64,000 bases of DNA from Gracilaria domingensis (Eukaryota > Rhodophyta > Florideophyceae > Gracilariales > Gracilariaceae), in NCBI GenBank assembly GCA_022539475.1, contig VCMS01000071.1:1-64000 (forward strand). Direction: 5' to 3'. The position numbers and the translations under genes were made by a program. The notes under the pieces were generated by a model. It worked only from the letters and a program-made list of their open reading frames with translations. It was not told the origin of the DNA and ran no database searches. Below are positions 1 to 9,141 of this stretch, one piece after another; the first letter of the stretch is position 1; each line of letters starts with the position of its first letter.

Positions 1-457
1 GTGCTCGAGAGTAAGTAGTGATGACGATTTGGCAATAATTGAGGCCTGCGAGCGCCTCGACGTGGATGAGAATGAGATGATTAGTAAATTATGTGTGTGC
101 CCTTGCGAGTAAATTAAGAGTATATCTATACAAGGCTATACATATAACATCAGAAAGGTGCGGCAGGCTGGTTATGTGAACAAGATGGTGTCATACGTCT
201 TTGGTCAGTTGCGTCTAATTGCAAGCATGCCAATATGCTCGTATCTGTTAACCATCAGTTGGTGGCCATTCATTCGCAATTTGAACATGTAGCGTCCCTA
301 ACACTTCTGAACTGCATTAAGGTTGACTTTTAAGAGAAGTATAATGCCAGTTCCTGTCTATGCGGTACTTGTGGCAGTATGGTGACTGTATCAGGAAAAA
401 TGGCAGAGGACAGAGAGACATGGCGGAAAATTTCACCAAATACTTGTCTAAGTTCAT
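1..457. other. Left edge, no gene assigned
   Basis: The plus strand is open from the window edge to a TAA at 110-112 and encodes an acidic tail of about 36 residues. It could be the end of a gene lying to the left, but I recognise nothing in it. The rest of the stretch up to the HAD pseudogene shows no coding signal that I can support. Confidence 0.25.
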
Positions 458-1237
458 ATATGCAATGGTTACGGTATATTAAGTTCCGTTGATGGAACGT
501 TGAGAAGAGAAGGAGAGTCAATTCCAGAAGAAGTTGTGAAGTGTATGAAGTTCATTGACGAACGTGTTGGTTTTCGGACTTGTCACAGGGGGTGATGTGG
601 GCGACGTGGAGGGGAAAATGGAAGGACTCGGAGACTATAAGTTTGGTGTCTCGGCGAATCATGGAGCTTTCATGCGTTCTCTGACGAGAGGGAAATTAAG
701 GGTGCATTCAATGATCACACCCTTGACCACACTGTTGACGGACTACTGTTCCTGGCAAGGGATTTGAATAGGAGGCATGGTATTGTGAATGATGATGACA
801 AGGGGTTCGTGGAGACCAGAAGTGATAGTGGCCTTCCCAATTTCGTGTACAACAAACTGTGGCAGTGGAAAGAAGAAGTGGATTCTGCTATTGGGGACCT
901 GTTGCAGAAGATGGATGCGTTTGTTATCTATCCCGGCGATAAAAGTTGCGAAATTGTGGACAAGCGATACACAAAAGGAAGCGGAGGAGAAAATCTTGTG
1001 GATAATGAACCGAGATTTATTGATACGGATGACGTCGTGACGTTCGGAAGTGCTTTGAGCGACGGGCCTTTGCATGAGGTAGGCGTGTACGGCGTTCACG
1101 TCAAAGAAGATTGTATCCCGCGTGGAGTACACAACCTGTTCGAAAGCGTGGAGGATGTACATTCGACAATTATGTTGGTGGCTCTGTTGTACGGCTACGA
1201 GGAAAAGCAGCACGATAAAAACCACCATGAATCATAG
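458..1237 (+). pseudogene. HAD-superfamily sugar-phosphatase-like pseudogene
   Basis: This is a second copy of the HAD phosphatase encoded convergently at 1290-2161. The order of conserved blocks matches: NGYG, the motif I region, VKCMKFIDERVGF, a LVTGGDV block, the RSDSGLPNF block, and GSALSDGPLHE as motif IV. Two single-base shifts break it. One lies near 568-575, where VGF runs into GLVTGG in another frame. The other lies near 676-685 and restores the original frame. The first aspartate of motif I, the nucleophile in this family, is replaced (SSVDGT here, SDVDGT in the partner). An in-frame stop lies just upstream of the NGYG block. The frameshifts and the lost nucleophile together argue for a dead copy. 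Family membership is well supported; the substrate is unknown. Confidence 0.7.
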
Positions 1238-1289
1238 AAGGGTATTGAGATATATACGACACTTTTATTACTGAGATCTCATATCATAG

Positions 1290-2161
1290 CTAAGTATTAC
1301 AGGCATCGTAGCACTGGAAACAAATTCCAAGAGCATTTCTAAACCATTGACACTTGCATTTTCTGTACCCGTACAGTTCTGCCACCCTTCTGATGGTCTC
1401 ATGCACGTCCTCCACCCCATCAACAAGATATGTTACCGCTGCTGGATGGTCTTCTCCCTTCACATGAACTGCCAGGGTTGCCATTTCATATAGAGGGCCA
1501 TCATTGGAAGCATTCCCGAAAGCAACGATTAAATGTGTGTCGAACTGGGGGTCGTTTTCAACCAAGGCTAGCGCCCCACTATTTTTCGTGAAACGAATGT
1601 CCCCTATGTCACAGTTTTCATCTTGAGGGTACGCAACCAGGTTCGGAAAGGATGTCAACACTTTTGAAATACCGGAGTTAACTTCTGTTTCCACTTCGAC
1701 AGTCCATTGTACGTGAAGTTAGGGAGTCCACTGTCTTTTCTAGTGCTCACCACTGCTTGTTGACGCTCTTCGTGAAGTCCGTGCGATTCATTTAAGGAGA
1801 GTGCAAGTCTCTCAAGTTCGGCTGCACATCTTTCGTAACCTTCCCTGTCAAGGTCCTGATCAATTTCGGTACCATTGGATAATCTCACCCGTGCGCCTTG
1901 GTTTCCAGAGATGCCAAAAGTGTAGCCACCCAGGTGCTCCATGAAACTCTCGGCATCCTCTATATCTCGCCCAGTAGCAATTCCGAAACCAACGCGTGCG
2001 TTGATGTACTTCATGCATTTGACTGTTTCGGCAGGAATGTTCTCCCCAGCTCTTTTCAGAGTACCGTCAACATCACTAATCACGGCGTAGCCATTTTCGA
2101 ATATTTCGTTAGCCAGCTGCTGAGGAGTTACTTCTTGGGCTCTAACTTCCGAGTTATACAT
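1290..2161 (-). pseudogene. HAD-superfamily (Cof/sugar-phosphatase-like) phosphatase, frameshifted
   Basis: HAD-fold phosphatases hydrolyse phosphate esters, often of sugars, through a DxDGT nucleophile. That motif is intact here (SDVDGT, about residue 30 from the Met at 2161), followed by a TGRD block, a cap region with DSGLPNFTYN, and motif IV as FGNASNDGPLYEMA. The reading frame breaks once near 1690-1697: the upstream frame ends in a stop after SKWKQ, while the homologous continuation (TEVNSGISKVL, matching EEVDSAIGDLL in the other copy) is one base out of phase. No GT-AG intron explains this, so it is a real frameshift or a one-base sequence error. An upstream Met at 2260 is in frame, but homology begins after 2161. 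The gene is tail-to-tail with its paralogue about 50 bp away. Specificity (trehalose-, mannosyl-glycerate- or other sugar-phosphate) cannot be told. Confidence 0.65.
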
Positions 2162-2261
2162 GTTTTGAAAGCTTTCGAAAGGGTTCGTTTTGCAAATGGG
2201 TGTGGGTATACGAATGAGAAGGATGTGATTGATGTTCACAAGGTGTTTCGTAGTATACAAA

Positions 2262-2788
2262 GAGTCTAAGAACGACCATATACGGGTATTGTAGTACTGT
2301 TTTAAAACGTTACTAGGAGGAGAAGTTTTTGCATCGATTTGAAGTAAAGAAAGGATGATTTAGTCATAAATTATATGTACGGGTTCAAGTGGGTAAAGAA
2401 AACTGTAAATATCTTTAACATGAGCTTAGAAATCAAGAAGAGTAAAACAACCTCCATTATGGGTTGAAACCCATAAAAGGTTTACCTTACTTTATACGGG
2501 TGCCCCAAGTATTGCAAAGGCTTAGTTCTTCAGAAATATCACAATTTTTGTACTTGTTTCGTTACTAGTATCGTGCACTTTAATGATATCGAATGACCAT
2601 TTTCTATCTAGCAAAGTCTTAGCGAAGTATTAGTGATAAGGGATGTAGGATTTAAAGGGGCATATTTGAACCACAGAAGGACGAACAATATAAGTAATGT
2701 AATAGGAACAGGTCATTTCGATAAAGTAACTTTTATGTTTAACTATCTCTAAAAGGTTTACAACACCGAAAAGTCATGTGTTCTAACC
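2262..2788. other. Intergenic, AT-rich
   Basis: I see no gene here. A short 9-bp inverted repeat with a 2-nt loop lies near 2462-2481, centred on the bases tgaa. The stretch lies between the 5' end of the minus-strand HAD copy and the 3' end of the next minus-strand gene. Confidence 0.5.
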
Positions 2789-3691
2789 TCAAAGCTGGGG
2801 GAATGGGGAGGGGGATAACTTTTCCTTAACAACGTTGACGTAGTTTGTATGAAAAGGAGCGGGGTCACCGCCTACAATGTTTCTTTCTTGGCGGGAAAAG
2901 TCGTAGAAGTACGCGTTCCTAAACTGAAAGTCGGAGAAAGAAGTAGGGAAGCCAATGAGAGTTTTCCCATATGCAAGAAGTCGCCCAACGGTCTCTTCCA
3001 GGTTGAAAGTAGTACCTGTCTTAAGCGAAACTATCTTCAACAGCTCTTTCATTATTGTGAGCACAACCGTACTGCACTCCGTAGCGACTACGTCCATAGG
3101 AATGAGACCTCTTGAGGCCCCGACGATGTTGAACGCTGATAGCCACACGAGCTTCTCATAATAGCTTACGAGAAATGTGTCTTCGTCGACAACCCCGCAA
3201 GTGAGACCCATAGACCTAAACCTGTCTGCAACGTTGGAGGCCCACTTTCCTGTTGCGACAGTGAGACCATCCGGACTTTGAGGAGTGACACCATCCTGCG
3301 GAGCTGCGTTTCTTGAGGGGACACCAACGTATAGGACAACTTTTGAACATTTGTCCACACCGAGCTTCGAAAGCAATGGTATGATGTCTCCATTCTGGAA
3401 GAAAACGAGATTCTCTCTGAGCGAATAAGGGCAAGCCTGAATTACGGTCTCCAGGGTGTTCGTTCTTCCACAAACTAGTATCGGTACATCAGAAAGATGA
3501 GAGGTAGCAGCCATGCTGCAGAATTCGTGTGCGGAAATGACCGTATCTTCTTCGTTCGCCAGCATGGTACCTATACGCCCCCTTCCAACAATAACGGCCC
3601 GAGTCCTTCGGGCGGGAGATGAGGCCTGAGGGACGTCAGAGTATCTGGGACTCGGAGGCGGAGTCGGAGGCATGTCGGACTGGGAGTTCAT
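2789..3691 (-). CDS. ApbA/PanE-like (ketopantoate reductase-fold) oxidoreductase
   Basis: The protein has 300 residues from the Met at 3691. After a Ser/Pro-rich leader of about 28 residues comes AVIVGRGRIGTMLA, a dinucleotide-binding GxGxxG loop, then LVCGRTNTL and KVVLYVGVPS as successive Rossmann strands. The second half contains KLVWLSAFNIVGA and a helical region, the layout of the all-helical C-terminal domain of ketopantoate reductases. Ketopantoate reductase makes pantoate for coenzyme A with NADPH, but many members of this fold act on other substrates, so the reaction is not assigned. An upstream in-frame extension to 3892 is open but of low quality; the leader beginning MNSQSDMPPTPPPSP looks like the natural start. 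No targeting peptide is obvious. Confidence 0.55.
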   Translation of the reverse strand: MNSQSDMPPTPPPSPRYSDVPQASSPARRTRAVIVGRGRIGTMLANEEDTVISAHEFCSMAATSHLSDVPILVCGRTNTLETVIQACPYSLRENLVFFQNGDIIPLLSKLGVDKCSKVVLYVGVPSRNAAPQDGVTPQSPDGLTVATGKWASNVADRFRSMGLTCGVVDEDTFLVSYYEKLVWLSAFNIVGASRGLIPMDVVATECSTVVLTIMKELLKIVSLKTGTTFNLEETVGRLLAYGKTLIGFPTSFSDFQFRNAYFYDFSRQERNIVGGDPAPFHTNYVNVVKEKLSPSPFPQL

Positions 3692-4088
3692 TGCAAGTGT
3701 TCGATTTTTTTTGTGTGACGATAAAAAGGGAAGATGGGGCGGAGAACTGCTGGGGTAAAGAGTGATACGTAAGTACAAACGGTTGGGAAGCGCAGAACGG
3801 GAACATGGTTCACTTTGTGAAAGTGAGCGAAATGTATGATATGTGATTGTACTGAATGAATGATAGGCCTTGTATGAGACGACAAGCCACAAAGTGTGAT
3901 GATGTTTTATGAAAGGTAGGTGGAAGAGTAGAAAGTGTGCAATGAATGAAACTGATTTCGAACCTGAGTTGTAAAGTAGTTGTAAAGTACGATTTACGGG
4001 GAGCTTGAATACAGGATGAAAGGAGCCATTTTGGCTTCATAAATGACGTGAACGGGTTTTATAGCTTCACTCGGATTGCCATAATTAA
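3692..4088. other. Upstream region of the ApbA/PanE-like gene
   Basis: This is non-coding sequence between the minus-strand oxidoreductase start and the plus-strand epimerase fragment. It must hold the promoter of the former. Open frames here are low-complexity and not convincing. Confidence 0.4.
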
Positions 4089-4409
4089 AAGGATGGAGTT
4101 GGATTGCGCCCGAATACGTCTATAAAGGTCGTAGAAGCACTTATGAAGGAAGGAGTTGTAGACATGTTATTGTTGATGACGGTGGAGCCAGGGTTTGGAG
4201 GACAGGCGTTTATGGAGGGTGTTCTTGATAAGGTGCGACATGCAAGGGAGTTGTACCCAAGAATAGGGATACAGGTGGATGGAGGTATTGGACTGAGTAC
4301 TGTGAAAGCAGTAGTGAAGGCCGGTGCAAACATTTCAGTTGCAGGATCTGCCATCTTTGGCTCGAGTAACCCAGCTCATGTCATAGCTGGTTTTCGAAAG
4401 GTTGGTTAG
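4089..4409 (+). pseudogene. RPE: Ribulose-phosphate 3-epimerase, C-terminal fragment
   Basis: About 105 residues match the C-terminal half of ribulose-5-phosphate 3-epimerase, the enzyme interconverting ribulose-5-P and xylulose-5-P in the pentose phosphate and Calvin cycles. Visible blocks are GLRPNTS, VDMLLLMTVEPGFGGQAF, GIQVDGGI and AGSAIFGSSNP, covering the last strands of the TIM barrel and the phosphate-binding loop. The frame starts directly after a TAA at 4086-4088. The N-terminal half, with the first metal and catalytic residues, is not found in the 400 bp upstream, which should be the promoter of the divergent gene. It may be a truncated copy, or a last exon whose acceptor AG lies at 4090-4091 or nearby. 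I prefer a truncated copy. Confidence 0.7.
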
Positions 4410-4486
4410 AGATAGTAGCATAAATTTATTGTTTATTACATTGTTACCTTTACGTGTTATCACGACTATATTCTCCGTCTCCATTG

Positions 4487-4835
4487 GAGATGTATTTCTC
4501 TTGTATGACAACCGGGAAAGGATGTGAGAGAACATAAATATATCCCCAGTGGACGCTGAGAGGGAGGATGAACTACTCTACGTGCTATCATTGTTACCCA
4601 TCCGGTGTCGAGTGGTGACATATTCTTTTTTTGTCACAACCCACAAAGGATGTGACGGAAGAAGAACATGCCCCCAGTCGAGACAGAGGGTGAGCAACTC
4701 TAAGTACAATCACTAGTCCCTAGCTTGCCTCCACTGGCAATATCTTCCTGTTTTGCTATAACCATCGAGTGGGGTTATGGTGGAAGAGAAAAATATCGCC
4801 GGTCGAGGCGAGGTGGGTGGGGACTATGTGAAGAG
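4487..4835 (+). repeat. Three diverged tandem repeats of about 120-135 bp
   Basis: Three successive blocks share the order: T-rich run, a short AAC(C) arm (near 4506, 4638 and 4757), GGATGTGA or its variant, a CCCCAGT/GCCGGTC step, and a purine-rich tail ending in a CTCTA/ACTATG-like step. The spacing of the AACC arms is about 133 and 119 bp. In the second and third copies the arms can pair with the following G-rich arm, using different bases. No reading frame runs through the repeats. Confidence 0.45.
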
Positions 4836-5042
4836 GGGACAGAGAGATGGCGCTTAAATAGTGGAAGGTGCGGAGGTGTACAGTGGATGTTTTGGCGGGA
4901 AATGGGATGAGGGAAACAGGGACAATCATGGTGCTGGATATAGCCCGTGTGGTTGGACAGTGGGGGTGGACAGCACAGTTTAGCTCGATTGCACTGTATC
5001 GCAGCGGAAACTTCGATCCAACTACTACTTCTTCTTCTGAAT

Positions 5043-5972
5043 ATGTCGAACGGATACGTGAAGGATGAGGAGCTGTGGGTGCTGTTGGAGGGGAAGGAGG
5101 TACCGCAGACGCCGTCACCAAAGCGGGAAGAGGACGTGATTACGGCGGCTGGTCGGATGTCGCAGAAGAAGGAAGTGGCTGAGGAAGGAAACAAGTGTGA
5201 GGCGAGGAGAGGGGATGGTGATGAGGTGGAGAAGGGGTTAGAATTGGAGGTGGAGGGGGTCGCAATGGAGAGAAGGGGTGCGGTGCATCTGAGTCAGTTA
5301 GAGGTTGGAGACCAGATAGAGAGTGGGGGCGGAGAGGGTGACAGGGAGATGCGGTTTGTGGGGGAGATGAAGGCGAGGGTGGGGATGTTGGGGTTGGTGA
5401 TGAAGGAGCAACTGGACGATGGAATTGTGGAGATTGTAACGGAAATGGGCGGTGTGGTGCTGAGTGGGGGTGGTAGTGGTGTTTCGGTTGAGGCGATTTC
5501 GAGCTTGCGGAATTCGTTGTCGGTATTGGGAGTGGAGATGAGAAATCATGTGTATGGGATAGTGGAGTGTGCGGGAAGGGAGGTTGGAGAGTTGCGGGAG
5601 GAGAATAGGGTTCTGAACGAGAGGTTGGACGTGCTGGAGAAGGAGGTGAAGGAGCTGTGCAAGAGGCAAAGATTGGTGGAAGAGGAGAGGGTGAAAGGAG
5701 GTGTGGAGGGAAAGACGGAGAAGGGAAGTGTGGGAAGGGTGGCGGTGCAGAAGGGGTCTCCTGTGACACCGAAGACAAAGGGTGGTGGGGTTGGGGATGG
5801 GAAGAGCCGTCTGAAGAAGAGGCGTAAGGAGATGAAGAAGGTGGTGGAGGAGGTGCCGCGGGAGGGAGTGGGAGCTCCGGTGGTGACTGGGTTTAGGAGT
5901 GCGGCGGAGGTAGCGCGGACTGCGAAGGGGATTCTGAGGGGACAGGAGGAGAGAAGGATGGGAGGGATTTGA
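5043..5972 (+). CDS. Hypothetical coiled-coil protein
   Basis: The predicted protein has 309 residues from the ATG at 5043; an in-frame extension to 4947 lacks quality. It is rich in Glu, Gly, Val, Arg and Lys. A central helical stretch around residues 165-215 (VEMRNHVYGIVECAGREVGE, then a leucine-spaced REENRVLNERLDVLEKEVKE) should form a coiled coil. The tail is basic (SRLKKRRKEMKKVVEE). I do not recognise a family. The coding strand is strikingly G- and purine-rich, which also keeps the opposite strand open as Pro/His/Ser-rich frames; those are shadows. It could be a low-complexity nuclear protein or the gag-like part of an unknown element; nothing beside it decides. Confidence 0.45.
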   Translation: MSNGYVKDEELWVLLEGKEVPQTPSPKREEDVITAAGRMSQKKEVAEEGNKCEARRGDGDEVEKGLELEVEGVAMERRGAVHLSQLEVGDQIESGGGEGDREMRFVGEMKARVGMLGLVMKEQLDDGIVEIVTEMGGVVLSGGGSGVSVEAISSLRNSLSVLGVEMRNHVYGIVECAGREVGELREENRVLNERLDVLEKEVKELCKRQRLVEEERVKGGVEGKTEKGSVGRVAVQKGSPVTPKTKGGGVGDGKSRLKKRRKEMKKVVEEVPREGVGAPVVTGFRSAAEVARTAKGILRGQEERRMGGI

Positions 5973-6243
5973 AGCCGTTTTGGGGCGAGGCGGGTATACG
6001 AGAAGGGGGAGAGTTGTGCACCTGACTTCTACAAAATGAACGCGTGATGGGCGAGAAATGGGTAAATAGCGGGGGTGGTGTGGACTGGGAAGAAGTGATG
6101 GGATGATTGAGGTGGGATGAGTTGCGATTGGCATTGCAACATGGGAGAAAATGGAAACGCAAACTAGCACGAGTGCAGTTTTGAGAGAGGGTCGCGGAAA
6201 AGAGTGAATGGGGTGGTGCGGCGAAGTAGAACCTCTACAATAA

Positions 6244-7629
6244 CTAGGGGACCCAAGCACTAAACTGCGCGAAATGGAATTTAATATTCCAAAATTTCTT
6301 AATTTTTTGAGTGCCAGCCTCTGCTACCCCCTCGCGCGCCCCAAATAGCCCCAAAACTAGCTTAGTTTCCAAAGCGAACAGACTATATTCCACTTTGCAG
6401 AACACAGACGAGAACTGGAACAACCACATGGCAGCCACTTCGGAAAAACCATTCTGGTCACAGGCGATCTTGAATTTCTGCAGAAACTCAATCACCGCGA
6501 TGGGATCCTCACCGGTAAATATAGTATCACCCATCTGAAAGCTGAGTTTCTTGTGATGCTTAGTAATTTTCTGAGCTACCGCATCGGTGTAGTCAGAATC
6601 CTTGTTTCGTAACCTGTAGGTCCTGTAATCAACCGCTTTGGTAAACAGGTCGTTCAACGGCTGAACTACCTCCAGGTCCGAAACGGTGTCTGATTCGGTA
6701 TCAGAATCATTCCTTCTTTTCCTACCCTTGCGGGTTCCCTTAGATTTTCTTCTAGACCTCCTGGTTTTGTTCCTTCTCCTTCTCTTACCTTTACGGTCGT
6801 CCTCCGAGGACTCCGAATCGGTATCTGAACTCGACGAAGTAGAACTCGAATCCCCTTTCCTCTGCCTACCTCGACGGCTCTCCTTTTTCTTACCTTTATG
6901 GTTTCTTCGCTGCTCATCCTCCGAGTCAGACGAATCACCCTCTAGGCCACCTCCTCCGGTACCCTTTCGAGCGATACCAATTGGTTTGGGCAAATAGTAA
7001 CCGGTCGGAACATCCGCTGCCGAGCCCTTGCGGTCACGTCCCAACGAACCTTTGTGGTCCCCACTGTCAGCTGGTAAAGACTGAGAATATTGTAGCGAAC
7101 CCCTCGGGACCTCATGGAGCGTCGTGTCTACTATGTTCACCCTGGATGGTCTTCCTTCTGCATACACTTCGGTAATCCATAGGTCTTGAACCACGCGGTA
7201 TATCTCACCTTTGGCGTCCGTCCATAGGTACTCGCGCACCAGTTTAGGTAACATTGCCCTAACTTCCACAACCACGCGGTCAATTACCACTCGAGTAATT
7301 GTGTCGACGTCCAAAGAGGGCGCAGCTCTTCCGCCTTCAAGGTCTACCTTATTGGTTGTGGCATCCTTCACCACTTGGGTCATGAGATATCTGGCTCGCT
7401 CCTGAAGACGAGGCCAAATCTCCTCAACCATTTCACCATAAGGGTTGATCTTCACGATATCCGACGGCGCACTCGCCACCGGGTCGCCCGGACGGACAGC
7501 TTTACCTCTTGGGTTACGTAGCAATTCCTCCGGGTTATCCAAAATTGGTTGTACTGGAGGTACAGAAGGTCCATCTGCAAGGCTTGAAGGGGCACTAGAC
7601 CCTTGAATAGACCTCTTAGGTTTCACCAT
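6244..7629 (-). pseudogene. Ty3/Gypsy-type gag (element D), 3'-truncated
   Basis: The reading frame of 461 residues starts at an ATG at 7629, about 140 nt after a primer-binding site. The N-terminal part is Pro-rich, the middle carries Lys/Arg/Ser/Glu-rich blocks with runs of Ser-Asp-Ser-Glu, and the C-terminal part has a capsid-like segment (LSFQMGDTIFTGEDPIAVIE, then FLQKFK). That segment aligns with the gag of element A (LTFCNQLFTVEDLILVFDFL). Homology stops after about residue 400, and the tail ending in WNIKFHFAQFSAWVP is unrelated, so the element is cut off by flanking DNA near 6300-6420. No zinc knuckle, protease or RT follows. Gag forms the retrotransposon particle; this copy is only a 5' piece of an element lying on the minus strand. 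Confidence 0.7.
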
Positions 7630-7768
7630 TATTTGGCTGACGGGGGTATCCTATTGTTTCCTTGGTATTCCAAATACCGAATTGGTTTGAATCCCTTTCG
7701 TCCTACGAAGGGCTTCGTTTCCAAAGTGGACACGACTAAAACCTATTAGGTGTTATCCAACAACAACC

Positions 7769-7785
7769 TTCTAGGTCGGGAGACC
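7769..7785 (-). promoter_or_regulatory. Primer-binding site of element D
   Basis: On the minus strand this reads TGGTCTCCCGACCTAGA, starting with the TGG expected opposite a tRNA CCA end. Essentially the same sequence follows the LTRs of elements B (24274) and C (minus strand, 25518-25534), and a mutated version follows that of element A. I cannot name the tRNA. Confidence 0.65.
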
Positions 7786-7791
7786 AAAATA

Positions 7792-8366
7792 TGTCGTATA
7801 GCCACGGGCGGTGTTCGTCGTTGTGGGGAGCCAGCGAGGGCTCAACATATAAGGTACGAAGTAGGACACGAACCACGACGGTAGATGAGCACCTGAATAC
7901 CAAGTGGTACAGTAGGTAGGATTGATAGCTCCGGCCGTATCGGAAACGGCAAGCGAGAGCGCAAGCGTACGCACAAGACCTAAGCGGTGGTAGTTCTTAA
8001 CCAAAGAGGCAAGAGTTTACTAAGTTGGTGCTTACTTTACAATCTGTGGAAGACGCGGACCTCGGCAACTCCTAAGTTTGGCTGCCGGGTCAACGCGATC
8101 TCGCACACGTGTCAGACCTATTGTCTGGTGCACCACGTGCGTCTCTAAAATATCTACATACTTAAATAAATTATCTAAATTAATAAGTAGTTAGTAGAAT
8201 GTCCACAAAGCCGTCACCACCCACGTGGTAGATCTGTAGCACATTACCAACCAGTCAATTCCTCCTCATAATCCCCTTTGTAGCAGAACCATTAGGTAAA
8301 TTCCATTGTACGACAGTGGGATGTTTAGTTAATATTATTTATTAATTTTAGTGAGGACACTACTTA
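7792..8366 (-). mobile_element. 5' LTR of element D (approximate)
   Basis: On the minus strand this segment ends in ACA five bases before the primer-binding site, as in element C. It shares with C an AT-rich patch (8158-8200 here, 25930-25995 there) and CACGTGG-type words. The outer boundary is inferred from the hairpin at 8367, beyond which the sequence changes character; no target duplication was found. Confidence 0.45.
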
Positions 8367-8392
8367 GTGCGACGGCGTCGCCGCCGTCGCAC
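8367..8392. repeat. Perfect 11-bp hairpin at an element junction
   Basis: The arms gtgcgacggcg and cgccgtcgcac surround a 4-nt loop. It sits between the minus-strand element D LTR and the plus-strand LTR-like segment that follows. Confidence 0.7.
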
Positions 8393-9121
8393 CAGTAAAC
8401 TGCTCCAACCACGGTGATCCTTCTTCAAGGGTCTTGGCTCTATCCACTCTCGCCTTCGGCGGTGCACAACTCTTTACCGGAGGGACTCCCCGCTATCCAC
8501 CCTGCGTCCCCGAAAAACCCAACTTTGGGAGTGTTTCACCTTTGTTGTTTGTGTTCGACCCTGTATAGCGAATGCCCCAGCGATACGCTGTACCTCTCTT
8601 ATACCTTTCTCTCTTTCCCTCTCTTTCCCTTTCCCACTCTGTGGTTTCGTACCTCTTTCGAGGCTGCTATACTCACGTGTGCGTCACCCTTCCCAACTCA
8701 ACTCTCAACGCCCCGTCTTGACGGTCTGTCCCGGGTCTTACACCCGGCTAGTGGCGCCAGCCCAGAGAGGCTCTGTTCACTGGGTTGCCCTCAGTAGAGG
8801 AAGATCCCGAACATCTTCGTGGTGTTCTTGCTCGCAGGCATTGCACCACAGTACTTGGGTTTGTTTCTGTTCTTTCTTTTGGTTTTACCATTGGTTTGGT
8901 TCATTACCGCCTATTTCTATTCGGTTGTTCCACCATTGGATGTCTACATTTGGCTACAGATACCGTCATTGGTCAGCTACGATCTACACTACTGTGTCCG
9001 CCTTTTCTGGCCTTTTTCCCGTTCGGGCGTTCTTTCTCAACCCTGTTGTGTAGCCTGAAGTTCTCGTGGATTTACACCCACACCGGAGGATACGGGGTGC
9101 GCTGTCGCTGTGCGAACTTCT
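8393..9121 (+). mobile_element. Ty3/Gypsy LTR/leader remnant (element E)
   Basis: This stretch is pyrimidine-rich and built like the LTR plus leader of element A: C/T-rich blocks, a word ending in TTGCACCACA near 8850 (as at the end of LTR A), and a T/G-rich leader. It passes abruptly into Copia coding sequence at about 9122. No intact primer-binding site is seen. The assignment rests on word-level resemblance and is tentative. Confidence 0.35.
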
Positions 9122-9141
9122 CTTGAGAGCGGGGATTCGAA

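Noticed and set aside
764-1237. A stand-alone 157-residue gene
   Set aside because: It is the third segment of the HAD pseudogene; upstream segments in two frames align with the convergent paralogue.
2462-2481. 9-bp hairpin as a terminator
   Set aside because: Intrinsic terminators of this kind are not expected in a nuclear eukaryotic gene, and no gene ends here.
5140-6260. Long minus-strand Pro/His/Ser-rich open frames
   Set aside because: They are mirror images of the G/A-rich coding strand of the hypothetical gene at 5043-5972 and have low-complexity composition only.
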